Program-made: the position numbers and the translations under genes | Shown: positions 36,771 to 45,423 of the stretch, in pieces | Numbering within the stretch: position 1 is the first letter of the stretch | How the letters are laid out: the number at the start of each line of letters is the position of its first letter | Origin: JAWVFM01 sp963841455 | Lineage (GTDB): Bacteria; Actinomycetota; Thermoleophilia; Solirubrobacterales; 70-9 | NCBI GenBank assembly: GCA_963841455.1 | Contig: CAWJCU010000001.1 | Span: forward strand, 248,001 to 312,000 | DNA: 64,000 nucleotides | Direction of reading: 5' to 3' | The notes under the pieces: model-generated | What the model was told of the DNA's origin: nothing | The model's database searches: none | What the model saw: the letters and a program-made list of their open reading frames with translations, nothing else

Positions 36771-38272
36771 GCCCGCGCAAGCGCATACCAGCCCGACGAG
36801 CGCGTCTTCGGCCGCAACTACCGCGGCCGGCCGTGGCTGATCGGCTTCATGCTTCGTGCTCGTCGGCGCTCATCGGCCTGGTCCTCGCCTACACGAAGCA
36901 CATCCCGTTCACGAGCTACGGCTATGAGCTCAAGGCCGTCTTCCGCAACGCTCCCGTGGTCGCGCCCAATTCCCCGGTGCGGATCGCCGGGGTGAACGTC
37001 GGCAAGGTCATCTCGACCGAGCGCAAGGGCAACGCGAACGAGATCACGTTCACGGTCTCCGACTCCGGGCGCCCGGTGCGCGACGACGCCCAGGTGACCA
37101 TCAGGCCGCGACTCTTCCTCGAGGGCAACTTCTTCCTCGACCTCCAGCCCGGCAGCCCAACCGCGCCCGAGCTGCCGAGCGGAGGCACGATCCCGATCCC
37201 GAACACGGCGACGGCCGTGCAGCTCGACCAGGTGCTGGGCGCCCTCCGCGCGCCGGAGCGCGCCGACCTCCAGGAGGTGCTGCGGGTCTACGGGCGCGCG
37301 CTGACGAAGACGCCCACCCCGGCCGAGAACGCGACGCAGCCCCCGTCGGTGCAGGGCGTGAGCGCCGCCGGCGCCCTCAACAACTCCTTCATCTACGGCG
37401 CGAGCGCCGGTAAGAACACGGCCATCGTCAGCGAGGCGCTGCTGGGCCTCAAGGAGCACGATCTCTCGAGCCTGATCGCGGCGCAGAGCCGCGTGTTCGG
37501 CACTCTGATGAGCCGCGAGAGCCAGCTCCAGGACCTGATCACCAACTTCAACACGACGATGGGCGCGTTCGCCGCCCAGGCGGCGAACCTTGCGACCACC
37601 GTCGGCCTCCTGCCGCCGACGCTCGACCAGGCGCGCACCACCTTCCGCGACCTGAACGCCTCGTTCCCGGCCCTGCGCGCGTACGCGATCTCGGCGACGC
37701 CGGGGATCAAGCAGCTGCCGGCGACGATCAGGGCGGGCCTTCCCTGGCTGCGCCAGACGCAGGCGCTGCTACAGCCCAGCGAGCTTGGCAACCTCGCCCA
37801 GCTCGTCCGCGACTCCGCGCCCGCCACCGCGCGCGCGGTGAAGGCCACCTCCGCCTTCCTGCCCGCAGCTCGAGCTGACGAGCCGCTGCGCCACCAACGT
37901 GCTGTCCCGCGGGCAACATCGTGTTGAGCGACTCGAGGTTCGGCACCGGCCAGCCGAACTCGCACGAGTTCTTCTACGTCGCTCGTCAACCTGGCGAGCG
38001 TCGGGCAGGCGTTCGACGGCAACGGCGCTATCTGCGGGTGAAGTCCGGCGGCGGCGCGAAGCTGGTGTCCTCGCCGAACCCGGGCGGCGGGTTCGCCAAC
38101 AGCTCGATTTGGGGCAACAACGTCGCGCCCCCGCTCGGCGTCCAGCCGGTCTTCAAGACCGGGAAGCTGCCGCCGTTCCGGCCCGACTTCCCCTGCTACC
38201 GCAACCCGGTGCCGGATATCAACGGTCCCGCCGGCCGCGGTCGGCGCGCCCGACCTGAAGGTGGTTCCGTGA
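36767..38272 (+). CDS. MCE/MlaD family protein 4 of 6, frameshifted at both ends
   Basis: Begins MSPRKRIPARRA; indels between 36795 and 36870 disturb the anchor segment (other frames give FGRNYRGRPWLIG and LIGLVLAYTKHIP). From there the MCE domain is clean: YGYELKAVFRNAPVVAPNSP, VRIAGVNVGKVISTERKGN, LFLEGNFFLDLQPGSPTAPE. The helical region includes VQLDQVLGALRAPERADLQE and LITNFNTTMGAFAAQAANLA. After about 37865 the frame changes again and the tail reads FGTGQPNSHEFFYV, then VQPVFKTGKLPPFRPDFPCY. The final TGA (38270-38272) overlaps the following GTG (GTGA). Confidence 0.82.
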
Positions 38273-39603
38273 AAAGGGCGATCCGAGGAGCATCTCCGCG
38301 ACTTCATCGCGATCCTCGTCCTGCTGGTCCTCGGCATCGTGACCACGGGGGTCATCATCGTCTCCCAGCACGCGACGATTCCGAGCTGGGTGCCGTTCGT
38401 CGGGACCCACCGCTTCGACATCAACGCGGAGATCACCTCGGCCAAGTCCGTGACGCCGGGCCAGGGGCAGACGGTGAACATCGCCGGCATCAAGGTCGGC
38501 GAGATCAAGGCGGTCGACCTCCAGAACGGCAACGCCAACCTCACGCTCGCGATCGAGCCGCAGTACGCGCCGCTGATCCACGACGACGCGTCGATCCTGC
38601 TGCGCCCGCGCACCGGGCTCGAGGACATGACCGTCGCCCTCGACCCGGGCACGCGCAACGCGCCGAAGATCAAGGAGGGGGCGACGATCCCGCTCGCCAA
38701 CTCGCTGCCGCCCGTGCAGCCCGACCAGGTCCTCGCCACGCTCGACGGCGACACGCGCGCGTTCCTGCAGATCCTGCTCGCCAACGCCGCCGAGGGGCTG
38801 CACGGCAACACGAGCAAGCTCTCGTCGACCCTGCGCCGCCTCGACCCGCTCGCGCAGGATCTCGCGAAGCTGAACAGCGCGCTCGCGAAGCGGCGCGAGA
38901 ACATCGCCCACGTCATCCACAACTTCGGCCTGCTGAGCGGCGAGCTCGCGAACCACGACCGCCAGCTCGCCGACTTCGTCACCTCCTCGAACCAGGTCTT
39001 CCACGCGTTCGCCAACCAGCAGGCGAACCTCCAGCAGACGGTGGCCGAGCTGCCCGGCGCGCTGCGCTCGACGCAGAGCGCCCTGGCGAGCGGCGACCGC
39101 CTCGCCCGGGTGTCGAAGCCCGCTCTGACGAGGCTGATCCCGCAGGCCAAGGCGACGGGGCCCGCGCTCCGCGCCCTGCGGCCGCTGTTCCACAACACGA
39201 CGGTCCCGATCCGCGACCAGATCCGGCCGTTCACGCGCAAGGTCCAGCCGGTCGTCCGGCACCTCGCGCAGGGCTCGGTGCCCGCTCGCCAAGAGCACCA
39301 AGAGCCTGCGCGGCGGCTTCGCGAACCTGAACTACCTGCTGAACGGCCTGGCCTACAACCCGCCGGGCGGCGACGAGGGCTACCTGTTCTGGGTCGCGTG
39401 GCTCAACCACGACACGAACTCCGCGCTACGCGGCTCAGGACGCCGCGGGCGTGATGACGCGCGGCATGGTCGATTCTCTCCTGCGCCACGTCGCAGCTCG
39501 CCGAGAGCGTCACCGCGACCCGCCCGCAGCTCAACACGATCCGCCAGGTGACGAACACGCCCCGGGCCACACGCTCATCGACTCGAAGGGGGGTGCACTG
39601 TGA
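38269..39603 (+). CDS. MCE/MlaD family protein 5 of 6, frameshifted
   Basis: GTG start (MKRAIR), frame change near 38287, then a TM helix (FIAILVLLVLGIVTTGVIIV) and the MCE domain: RFDINAEITSAKSVTPGQGQ, VNIAGIKVGEIKAVDLQN, LRPRTGLEDMTVALDPGTRN. Long helical part with VQPDQVLATLDGDTRAFLQI and ENIAHVIHNFGLLSGELANH. Indels after 39280 (near 39285, 39425 and 39480) break the tail, in which GGFANLNYLLNGLAYNPPGG and DEGYLFWVAWLNHDTNSALR can still be read. The TGA at 39601-39603 overlaps the next GTG as GTGA. Confidence 0.85.
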
Positions 39604-41149
39604 GAACCAAGGGCCCGACAGCTCGGCCAGACCATCGTCGCGGTCGCGTTCGCGCTCTCCTGCTTCGGCCTGGCGCTGTTCCTCTGGGTGACCTTCGGCG
39701 GCCCGGTTCCGCTCCAGGCGGAGGGCTATCGCTTCCACGTCGAGTTCAACGAGGCGACGCAGCTCGCGCAGCAGTCGGACGTGCGGATCTCGGGTGTCTC
39801 GGTCGGCAAGGTGGTCGACATCAGCCTCACCAAGCGGGGCCTCGCCGACGCGACGGTCGAGCTCGACGACAAGTACGCGCCGATCCCCTCGAACACCCGG
39901 GCGACCCTGAGGCAGAAGACGCTCCTGGGCGAGACCTACGTCGAGCTGACGCCCGGCAACCGCAACGCGAAGCCGCTGCCGGAGGACGGGCGACTGGCGA
40001 CGGCAAACGTCGCGCCGACGGTGCAGCTCGACGAGATCTTCCGCACCTTCAACAAACCGACCCGGGCGGCGTTCCGCGTCTGGATGCAGCAGGCGGCGAT
40101 CGCGTTCCGCGGCCGCGGCACCGACCTGAACAACGCGCTCGGCGAGCTGGTGCCGTTCACGCAATCGGCGAACCGCGCCTTCCGGATCCTCTCGACCCAG
40201 CGCCAGGCCGTCCGGCAGCTCGTTCGCGGCGGCGGGGAGACGTTCCGCGCGCTCTCGCAGCGCGAGGGCCAGCTTCGATCGCTGATCCAGCACTCGGCGA
40301 CCGTGTTCGACACCACGGCCCGGCGCAACGCGGACCTGGCGAACATCTTCCGGATCCTGCCCACGTTCCAGGACGAGTCGCGCGAAGACGCTCGCGCGCC
40401 TGCAGGCGTTCGCCATCAACACCGACCCACTCGTCACCCAGCTGCGGCCCGGCCGCGAAGCAGCTCACGCCGACGCTCGAGGCGACGAAGCGGCTCGCGC
40501 CGCACCTGGAGACCTTCTTCAAGGGCCTGCGCCAGGCGATCCCCGCCGGCGTCCAGCGGTCTGCCGGCGCTTGCGCGGACTCCTCGGCAACGACCTGCCG
40601 CCGCTGCTCACGAAGCTCAATCCGTTCCTGCGGCAGCTCGACCCGATCCTCACCGTCCTGCACCAGTACCGGCACGAGGTAACGGCGTTCTTCGCCAACG
40701 GCGCGGCCGCCCTCAACGGCTTCAACATCGCCACGGGAACCCGGAGGGACCACTACGCGCGGACGACCAACGTGCTCGGGCCCGAGGTCCTCGCGGCGTA
40801 CCCGCGCCGGCTGTCGACCGGGCGGACGAACCCGTACATCGCGCCCGGCGGCTACTCGCGCTCGCGACGAAGAAGGGCCTCTATTCGTTCGAGACGAGCC
40901 AGTGCTCGGGCGGGATCAACACGACGCTGAACCCCGGAACGCCCACCAACCCGAACTTCCAGACGCGCGCGACCAGCTCGGGGAGCTCGGCCGCCGACCT
41001 CTTCAGCCGGATCCAGCGGTTCATGTTCAAGGAGCAGCCCAACGCGGCGTCGATCCCGCAGGCGCCCTGCAAGCAAGCAGCCGAGCTTCCACTCGATCGG
41101 CGTCTCACCGGAGTTCACCCGGTACCTCCACGTGCGCAAGGAGAAGTAG
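39600..41149 (+). CDS. MCE/MlaD family protein 6 of 6, frameshifted
   Basis: GTG start; after a frame change near 39618 a TM helix (ALSCFGLALFLWVTFGGPVP) leads to the MCE domain: YRFHVEFNEATQLAQQSDVR, ISGVSVGKVVDISLTKRGLA, LLGETYVELTPGNRNAKPLP. Helical region: VQLDEIFRTFNKPTRAAFRV, LIQHSATVFDTTARRNADLA. More indels near 40380, 40455, 40565, 40855 and 41085. The C-terminal region holds LLGNDLPPLLTKLNPFLRQL and a Cys-containing tail (SQCSGGINTTLNPG, IPQAPCKQ), ending FTRYLHVRKEK at 41147-41149. Last gene of the cluster, followed by a ~140-bp leader of the next secreted-protein gene. Confidence 0.82.
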
Positions 41150-41196
41150 CGCGCGGAGACCGCAACTTCCGGCGCCCGGCGGGGTTCCTATAGGTT

Positions 41197-41224
41197 CTGG
41201 GTCTCTGGGTAAGAAGAGACCAGG
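41197..41224 (+). promoter_or_regulatory. Hairpin in the leader after the MCE cluster
   Basis: GGTCTCT (41200-41206) and AGAGACC (41215-41221) pair around an 8-nt loop, with partial extension outward. No T-run follows directly, so it is either a weak terminator for the MCE operon or a structured 5' leader of the secreted protein gene at 41293. Confidence 0.35.
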
Positions 41225-41292
41225 GTTATCCCCTAGTTCCAAACAAACTTGGCGCGGCAAGAGGCTGAGCCAGGAGGAGGTGTGCAGAACAT

Positions 41293-42068
41293 ATGCGCAA
41301 GCATCTGATCTGGGTCCTCGCAATGGCCGTCGGCCTTTCTGCGGTCAGCGTTGCCTACGCGACGGACTCAACCGGTTCCGACTTCTCGGAGCTGAAGACA
41401 ACCGTGAGCCCGAACAAGCAGGACAAGAAGAAGTTCGGGAAGGCTTCGCTGTTCGTCGAGACCTCGACGCTCTCGAACGCCAACCCCGGAACGCCGACGA
41501 GTCCCGGCAACGTTCCGGTTCCCACGACGAACGTGAAGCTGAAATTCGACAAGCAGCTCAAGTTCACGACCAAGGGCTCCCGCAGTGCAAGGTGAGCCTC
41601 GAGAACACGACGACCCAGTCGGCGATCCAGCTCTGCAAGAGCTCGCAGGTCGGCGGCGGCAAGGCGACCGCCTGTCTCGGCGCGGCGGGCGTTCCCTGCT
41701 CGTCGAAGCTCGCCTTCCTCGTGACGGCCTTCAACGGCCCGTCGAAGGGCGGCAAGCCGACGATCATCCTGCACTCGCGGAATGATCAGTTCCAGCTGAC
41801 GACGGTCCTCACCGGGACGCTGGACCCGAAGAAGAACATCCTCAACGTCCCAATCCCAGCCTCGGTCTACTCGGTGGCAACCATCACCGACTTCCAGACC
41901 ACGGTCGGCAAGACCTACAAGGCGAAGGTCGGCAAGAAGAAGAAGAAGTACAACTACGTCTCGGCCATCTGCAAGAAGGGCAAGTACACCCTGAAGGGCG
42001 CGTTCTCCTACGTCGGGAGCGACCCGGTCGACAACGTCAGCACCACGACGCCCTGCAAGACCAAGTAG
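41293..42068 (+). CDS. Secreted protein, paralog A of a tandem pair, one frameshift
   Basis: Starts MRKHLIWVLAMAVGLSAVSV with a signal peptide cleaved near AYA-TDSTG; AGGAGG lies 12-18 nt upstream. Continues DFSELKTTVSPNKQDKKKFG and TLSNANPGTPTSPGNVPV. One indel near 41578-41582 shifts the frame, then LENTTTQSAIQLCKSSQVGG, CLGAAGVPCSSKLAFLVTAF, ILHSRNDQFQLTTVLTGTLD and a Lys-rich end with YNYVSAICKKGKYTLKGAFS, finishing DNVSTTTPCKTK. About 258 residues joined, four to five cysteines that could pair outside the cell. Strongly similar to the next gene over its whole length. No named family. Confidence 0.75.
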
Positions 42069-42092
42069 CGGCGTAGGCGCAAGCCAAGCTCA

Positions 42093-42128
42093 AGGGGGCG
42101 GCCAATTGGGGCCGCCCCCCTTTCTTTT
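42093..42128 (+). terminator. Intrinsic terminator after paralog A
   Basis: GGGGCGGCC and GGCCGCCCC pair around a short AATTGG loop, followed directly by CCTTTCTTTT. The strong GC stem plus T-run is a classical Rho-independent terminator. It lies 25 bp after the stop of the 41293-42068 gene and separates it from its paralog. Confidence 0.88.
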
Positions 42129-42195
42129 CGGATAGGTTTTTCCCCGGAGGGCAAACTTGGCGCGGCAGGAGGCCGGCCAGAAGGAGGTTGTGGTT

Positions 42196-42961
42196 ATGCG
42201 CAAGCACCTGATCTGGGTTCTCGCGGCGGCGGTGGGCGTGTCCGCCGTGGGCGTCGCCTACGCGACCGACTCGACGGGCGCTGACTTCTCGCAGTTGAAG
42301 CAGGGCCTGAAGCCGGCGAAGCAGGACAAGAAGAAGTTCGGGAAGGCGACGATCTCGGTGGAGACCTCGACGCTCAGCAACGCGAACCCGGGGACGCCGA
42401 CGAGCCCGGGCAACGTCCCGGTCGCGACGACGAACGTGAAGTTGACCTTCGACAAGCAGATCAAGTTCACGAACACGGGCCTGGCGCAGTGCACGAAGAG
42501 CCTCGAGAACACGACGACGCAGCAGGCGATTCAGCTCTGCGGCGACGCGCAGGTCGGCAGCGGCTCCGCGACCGCCTGCCTCGGCGCCGCGGGCGTGCCC
42601 TGCACGTCGAAGCTGGCGTTCAAGGTGACGGCGTTCAACGGCCCGGGCAACTCGAAGGTCGGCTCGATCATCCTCCACTCGCGGAACGACCAGTTCCAGC
42701 TGACGACGGTCCTGAAGGGAACGCTGACGCGGAAGACCAACATCCTCAACGTCCCGATCCCCGATTCGGTGTCCTCGGTTGCGACGATCACCGATTTCCA
42801 GACCACGGTGACCAAGGCCTTCAAGTCGAAGGGCAAGAAGTACAACTACGTTTCAGCGAAGTGCAGCAAGGGCAAGTACACGGCTGAAGGGCGAGTTCAA
42901 GTACAAGAACGGCGACCCGGCGGACAACGTCACGACCACGACGCCCTGCAAGACGAAGTAA
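42196..42961 (+). CDS. Secreted protein, paralog B of a tandem pair, one frameshift
   Basis: Starts MRKHLIWVLAAAVGVSAVGV with a signal peptide (AYA-TDSTG cleavage region); AAGGAGG sits 9-15 nt upstream. The body parallels paralog A: DFSQLKQGLKPAKQDKKKFG, TLSNANPGTPTSPGNVPVAT, LENTTTQQAIQLCGDAQVGS, CLGAAGVPCTSKLAFKVTAF, ILHSRNDQFQLTTVLKGTLT. An indel near 42885-42890 shifts the last ~25 codons; corrected, the end is LKGEFKYKNGDPADNVTTTT and PCKTK, stopping at 42959-42961, as in paralog A. About 254 residues. The pair clearly arose by tandem duplication; role unknown, probably an abundant exported or wall-associated protein. Confidence 0.78.
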
Positions 42962-42993
42962 CCGTTTAGACGCAGGCCGAGCTGAGAGCGGGA

Positions 42994-43019
42994 AGGGGGC
43001 GGTCGTAGGACCGCCCCCT
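42994..43019 (+). terminator. Intrinsic terminator after paralog B
   Basis: GGGGGCGGTC and GACCGCCCCC pair perfectly around a GTAG loop (42995-43018), followed by TCTCC. A GC-rich stem about 35 bp after the stop of paralog B, in the same relative place as the terminator after paralog A. The T-run is short, so termination may be partial. Confidence 0.75.
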
Positions 43020-43071
43020 CTCCGTCACAGCCTTGTCGCCGACCACCGCGCTGTGTAGCTTGCGCGCTGCG

Positions 43072-43443
43072 ATGTCCCCCTCCGGTCGTCTGGTCGCCCT
43101 CCTGCTCGGCATCACTGCCCTGACGGCGCTCGGCGGTTGCAGCGGGGGCGGCGGGGGCGTGCCGGACTCGAAGATCCGCTCGGCCCTGCAGATGAAGTCG
43201 GTCCAGGGCCATCTCGCGATCAAGGACAACCCCTTCTGCTCGACGACGAAGCTCCTGAACGACGTCGGCGAGGTGAGGGACGCCTCGTCCAGCGGTCGCG
43301 TGATCGCCTCGCGCGATCACACCGTCGGAGTCGAGGTCATCAAGCCGTTCGCCCCCGGCTGCCGGAACTTCGCCGAGCGCAAGCTCGACATGCTGGCTCG
43401 CGGCAAGAAGAAAGGCAAGAAGGGAGGCGGCGGTGGCGGCTAA
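43072..43443 (+). CDS. Putative lipoprotein of unknown function
   Basis: 123 residues. MSPSGRLVALLLGITALTAL is a signal sequence leading to a lipobox-like LGGC at residues 20-23, so the mature protein would be lipidated at Cys23 and held on the outer face of the membrane. It continues SGGGGGVPDSKIRSALQMKS, NPFCSTTKLLNDVGEVRDAS, HTVGVEVIKPFAPGCRNFAE and ends in a Lys/Gly-rich tail. Two further cysteines could form a disulfide. No family recognised. Its last 11 bases overlap the start of the RemA-like gene, so the two are probably coupled. Confidence 0.68.
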   Translation: MSPSGRLVALLLGITALTALGGCSGGGGGVPDSKIRSALQMKSVQGHLAIKDNPFCSTTKLLNDVGEVRDASSSGRVIASRDHTVGVEVIKPFAPGCRNFAERKLDMLARGKKKGKKGGGGGG

Positions 43444-43702
43444 GAGGGAGCCGAGACTGGTCTCGCTCGGTTACGGCAAGCTGGTGCGCGCGGACCGGAT
43501 CTTCGCGCTGGTCCCGCTGGAGCCCGGCGAGCGCGGCGAGGGCCGGCGCACGTACGTCCACGTCGACGGCCTGTCCGAGCCGTTGGTGGCGTCCCGCTCC
43601 GAGCGCGCGATCCTCGCGGACGTCGAGGGGGCGCTCACGGAGGCGGCGGGCATCCCACGCGCGCGCAGGACGCCCAAGGGGCAGGAGACTCTGCTCGGCT
43701 AG
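43433..43702 (+). CDS. RemA/RemB-like (DUF370-type) small DNA-binding protein
   Basis: 89 residues. RLVSLGYGKLVRADRIFALV matches the opening of the RemA/DUF370 family (start xxIGFGNxVxANRIIAIV), and EPLVASRSERAILADVEGAL corresponds to the later conserved strand and helix. RemA proteins form ring-like DNA-binding oligomers that activate matrix genes in Bacillus; in actinobacteria the role is unknown. The match is by pattern only and the central region differs, so the assignment is moderate. GTG start with GGAGG 6-10 nt upstream; overlaps the lipoprotein gene by 11 bases. Confidence 0.6.
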   Translation: MAAKREPRLVSLGYGKLVRADRIFALVPLEPGERGEGRRTYVHVDGLSEPLVASRSERAILADVEGALTEAAGIPRARRTPKGQETLLG

Positions 43703-43765
43703 CGTCCGCCACGCCGGCATCGACTGCGCTCGGCGGGACGAACAAGGCAGCGAGGGGGGCGAGGG

Positions 43766-43817
43766 CGTTCGTTGTGGACTTATGGTCGCTATAGCGACAC
43801 CAACCCCACATCGAAGG
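43766..43817. repeat. Imperfect palindromic intergenic repeat, copy 2
   Basis: Same element as at 3909-3961: CGTTCGTTGTGG at the left, AACCCCACATCGAAGG at the right, centre GGTCGCTATAGCGAC, a perfect 14-bp palindrome GTCGCTATAGCGAC. A few arm positions differ from copy 1 without destroying the fold. It lies in the ~200-bp gap before metG. Confidence 0.75.
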
Positions 43818-43905
43818 CCGAAGCGGCCGGTGCTCCCTCGCTGATCGCTGGGCGCTGTGTCCTGCGCCCGAGCGCCGAGAGGCCCACCCGTATGCTCCGC
43901 CGCTC

Positions 43906-45420
43906 GTGAGCTACTACGTCACCACGCCGATCTACTACGTCAACGCGCAGCCGCACCTCGGGCACGCGTACTCGACGATCGCCGCCGACATCCTGGCCCG
44001 ACACATGCGCCAGCGCGGCGAGGACGTCTTCTTCCTCACCGGCACCGATGAGCACGGCGAGCCGATCGAGCTCGCCGCCGAGCGGGAGGGGGTGACGCCT
44101 CAGGAGCTCGCCGACCGCAACGCGCCGAAGTTCCAGGAGCTCGCCCGCCGGGTGGGGGCGACGAACGACTTCTTCATCCGCACGTCCGATCCGCGCCACG
44201 AGGCGCGGGTCGCGGAGATCATGCAGCGCGTCTACGACAACGGGCACGTCTACGAGGGCGTCTACGAGGGCTGGTACTGCCCGCGCTGCGCCGACTTCAA
44301 GACCGAGCGCGAGCTCGGGCCGGGCAACACGTGCCCGATCCACGAGATCCCCCTCGAGCGGGAGCGGGAGGAGAACTGGTTCTTCCGCCTCTCCTCCTTC
44401 GCCGATCGGCTCAGCGCGCTTTACGCCGAGCGCCCCGACTTCGTGGTCCCCGACTTCCGCCGCAACGAGGCGGTGGCGTTCATCGAGGGCGGGCTCGAGG
44501 ACGTTTCGCTGTCGCGGCGGCGCCTCCGCTGGGGGATGAAGCTCCCCTGGGACGAGAGCCAGCGGATGTACGTGTGGTTCGACGCACTTCTCAACTACGT
44601 CACCGCGCTCTCGTTCGCCCGCGACGGCGAGGACCTGACCGAGCGCTACTGGCCGGCCACGCTGCACGTGCTCGCGAAGGACATCCTCAAGTTCCACGCC
44701 GTGATCTGGCCCGCGCTGTGTTACGCGGCGGGGCTCGAGCCGCCGCGGCGGATGGTGATCCACGGTTTCCTCTTGATGGGCGATCGCAAGATGTCGAAGT
44801 CGCTCGGCAACGTCCTCGACCCGAATGAGGTGATCGAGCGCTTCGGCGCCGACGCCCTGCGCTTCTACTGCTTCCGCGAGGTGTCGTTCGGTCAGGACGG
44901 CGCCGTCTCGGCCGCCGGCTTCGAGTCGCGCTACGAGACCGAGCTGGCTAACGACTGGGGCAACCTCGCGAGCAGGGTGCTGGCGATGGTGGAGCGCTAT
45001 CGCGACGGGGTCGTCCCCACGGCAGATGCAGATCCGGACCTGGCGGCCGGCGACGACGGGCTCGGCGGCGTGGAGGAGCAAACGCGCGAGCTTCTCGAAC
45101 GCGCCGAGTTGACGCAGGCTCTGGAGGCGATCTGGGCGCGCGTGCGGCGGCTCAACCGCTACGTGGAGGAGCGCCGCCCTTGGGAGCTCGCCAAGGATCC
45201 CGCACTCGCGGGCCACCTCGACACCGTGCTTTTCAACCTCTCGGAAGGGCTGCGCGTCCTGGCCCTGCTGCTGCACGCCTACATGCCCTCCACCTCCGAC
45301 GCTGTGCTCGACGCGCTGGGGGAGACCGATCGCGGCCTCGCAGTGTTCGGCTCGGGCTCGGGTGGGCGGCGGGTGGAGCGGATCCCGCCGCTCTTCCCGA
45401 AGCTCGAGGCTGCCTCCTGA
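43906..45420 (+). CDS. metG: Methionine--tRNA ligase
   Basis: 504 residues, the short actinobacterial type without the C-terminal dimerisation domain. It activates methionine for initiator and elongator tRNA. MSYYVTTPIYYVNAQPHLGH carries the HIGH-like HLGH; FFLTGTDEHGEPIELAAERE is the usual second block; the zinc knuckle is CPRCADFKTERELGPG with CPIHEIPLE (CxxC, CxxH); KMSKSLGNVLDPNEVIERFG is the KMSKS signature. The helical anticodon-binding domain follows (LANDWGNLASRVLAMVERYR, RRLNRYVEERRPWELAKDPA). GTG start. First of the metG ... tatD-rsmA-ispE order often seen in actinobacteria, here interrupted by an opposite-strand oxidoreductase. Confidence 0.97.
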   Translation: MSYYVTTPIYYVNAQPHLGHAYSTIAADILARHMRQRGEDVFFLTGTDEHGEPIELAAEREGVTPQELADRNAPKFQELARRVGATNDFFIRTSDPRHEARVAEIMQRVYDNGHVYEGVYEGWYCPRCADFKTERELGPGNTCPIHEIPLEREREENWFFRLSSFADRLSALYAERPDFVVPDFRRNEAVAFIEGGLEDVSLSRRRLRWGMKLPWDESQRMYVWFDALLNYVTALSFARDGEDLTERYWPATLHVLAKDILKFHAVIWPALCYAAGLEPPRRMVIHGFLLMGDRKMSKSLGNVLDPNEVIERFGADALRFYCFREVSFGQDGAVSAAGFESRYETELANDWGNLASRVLAMVERYRDGVVPTADADPDLAAGDDGLGGVEEQTRELLERAELTQALEAIWARVRRLNRYVEERRPWELAKDPALAGHLDTVLFNLSEGLRVLALLLHAYMPSTSDAVLDALGETDRGLAVFGSGSGGRRVERIPPLFPKLEAAS

Positions 45421-45423
45421 GGC

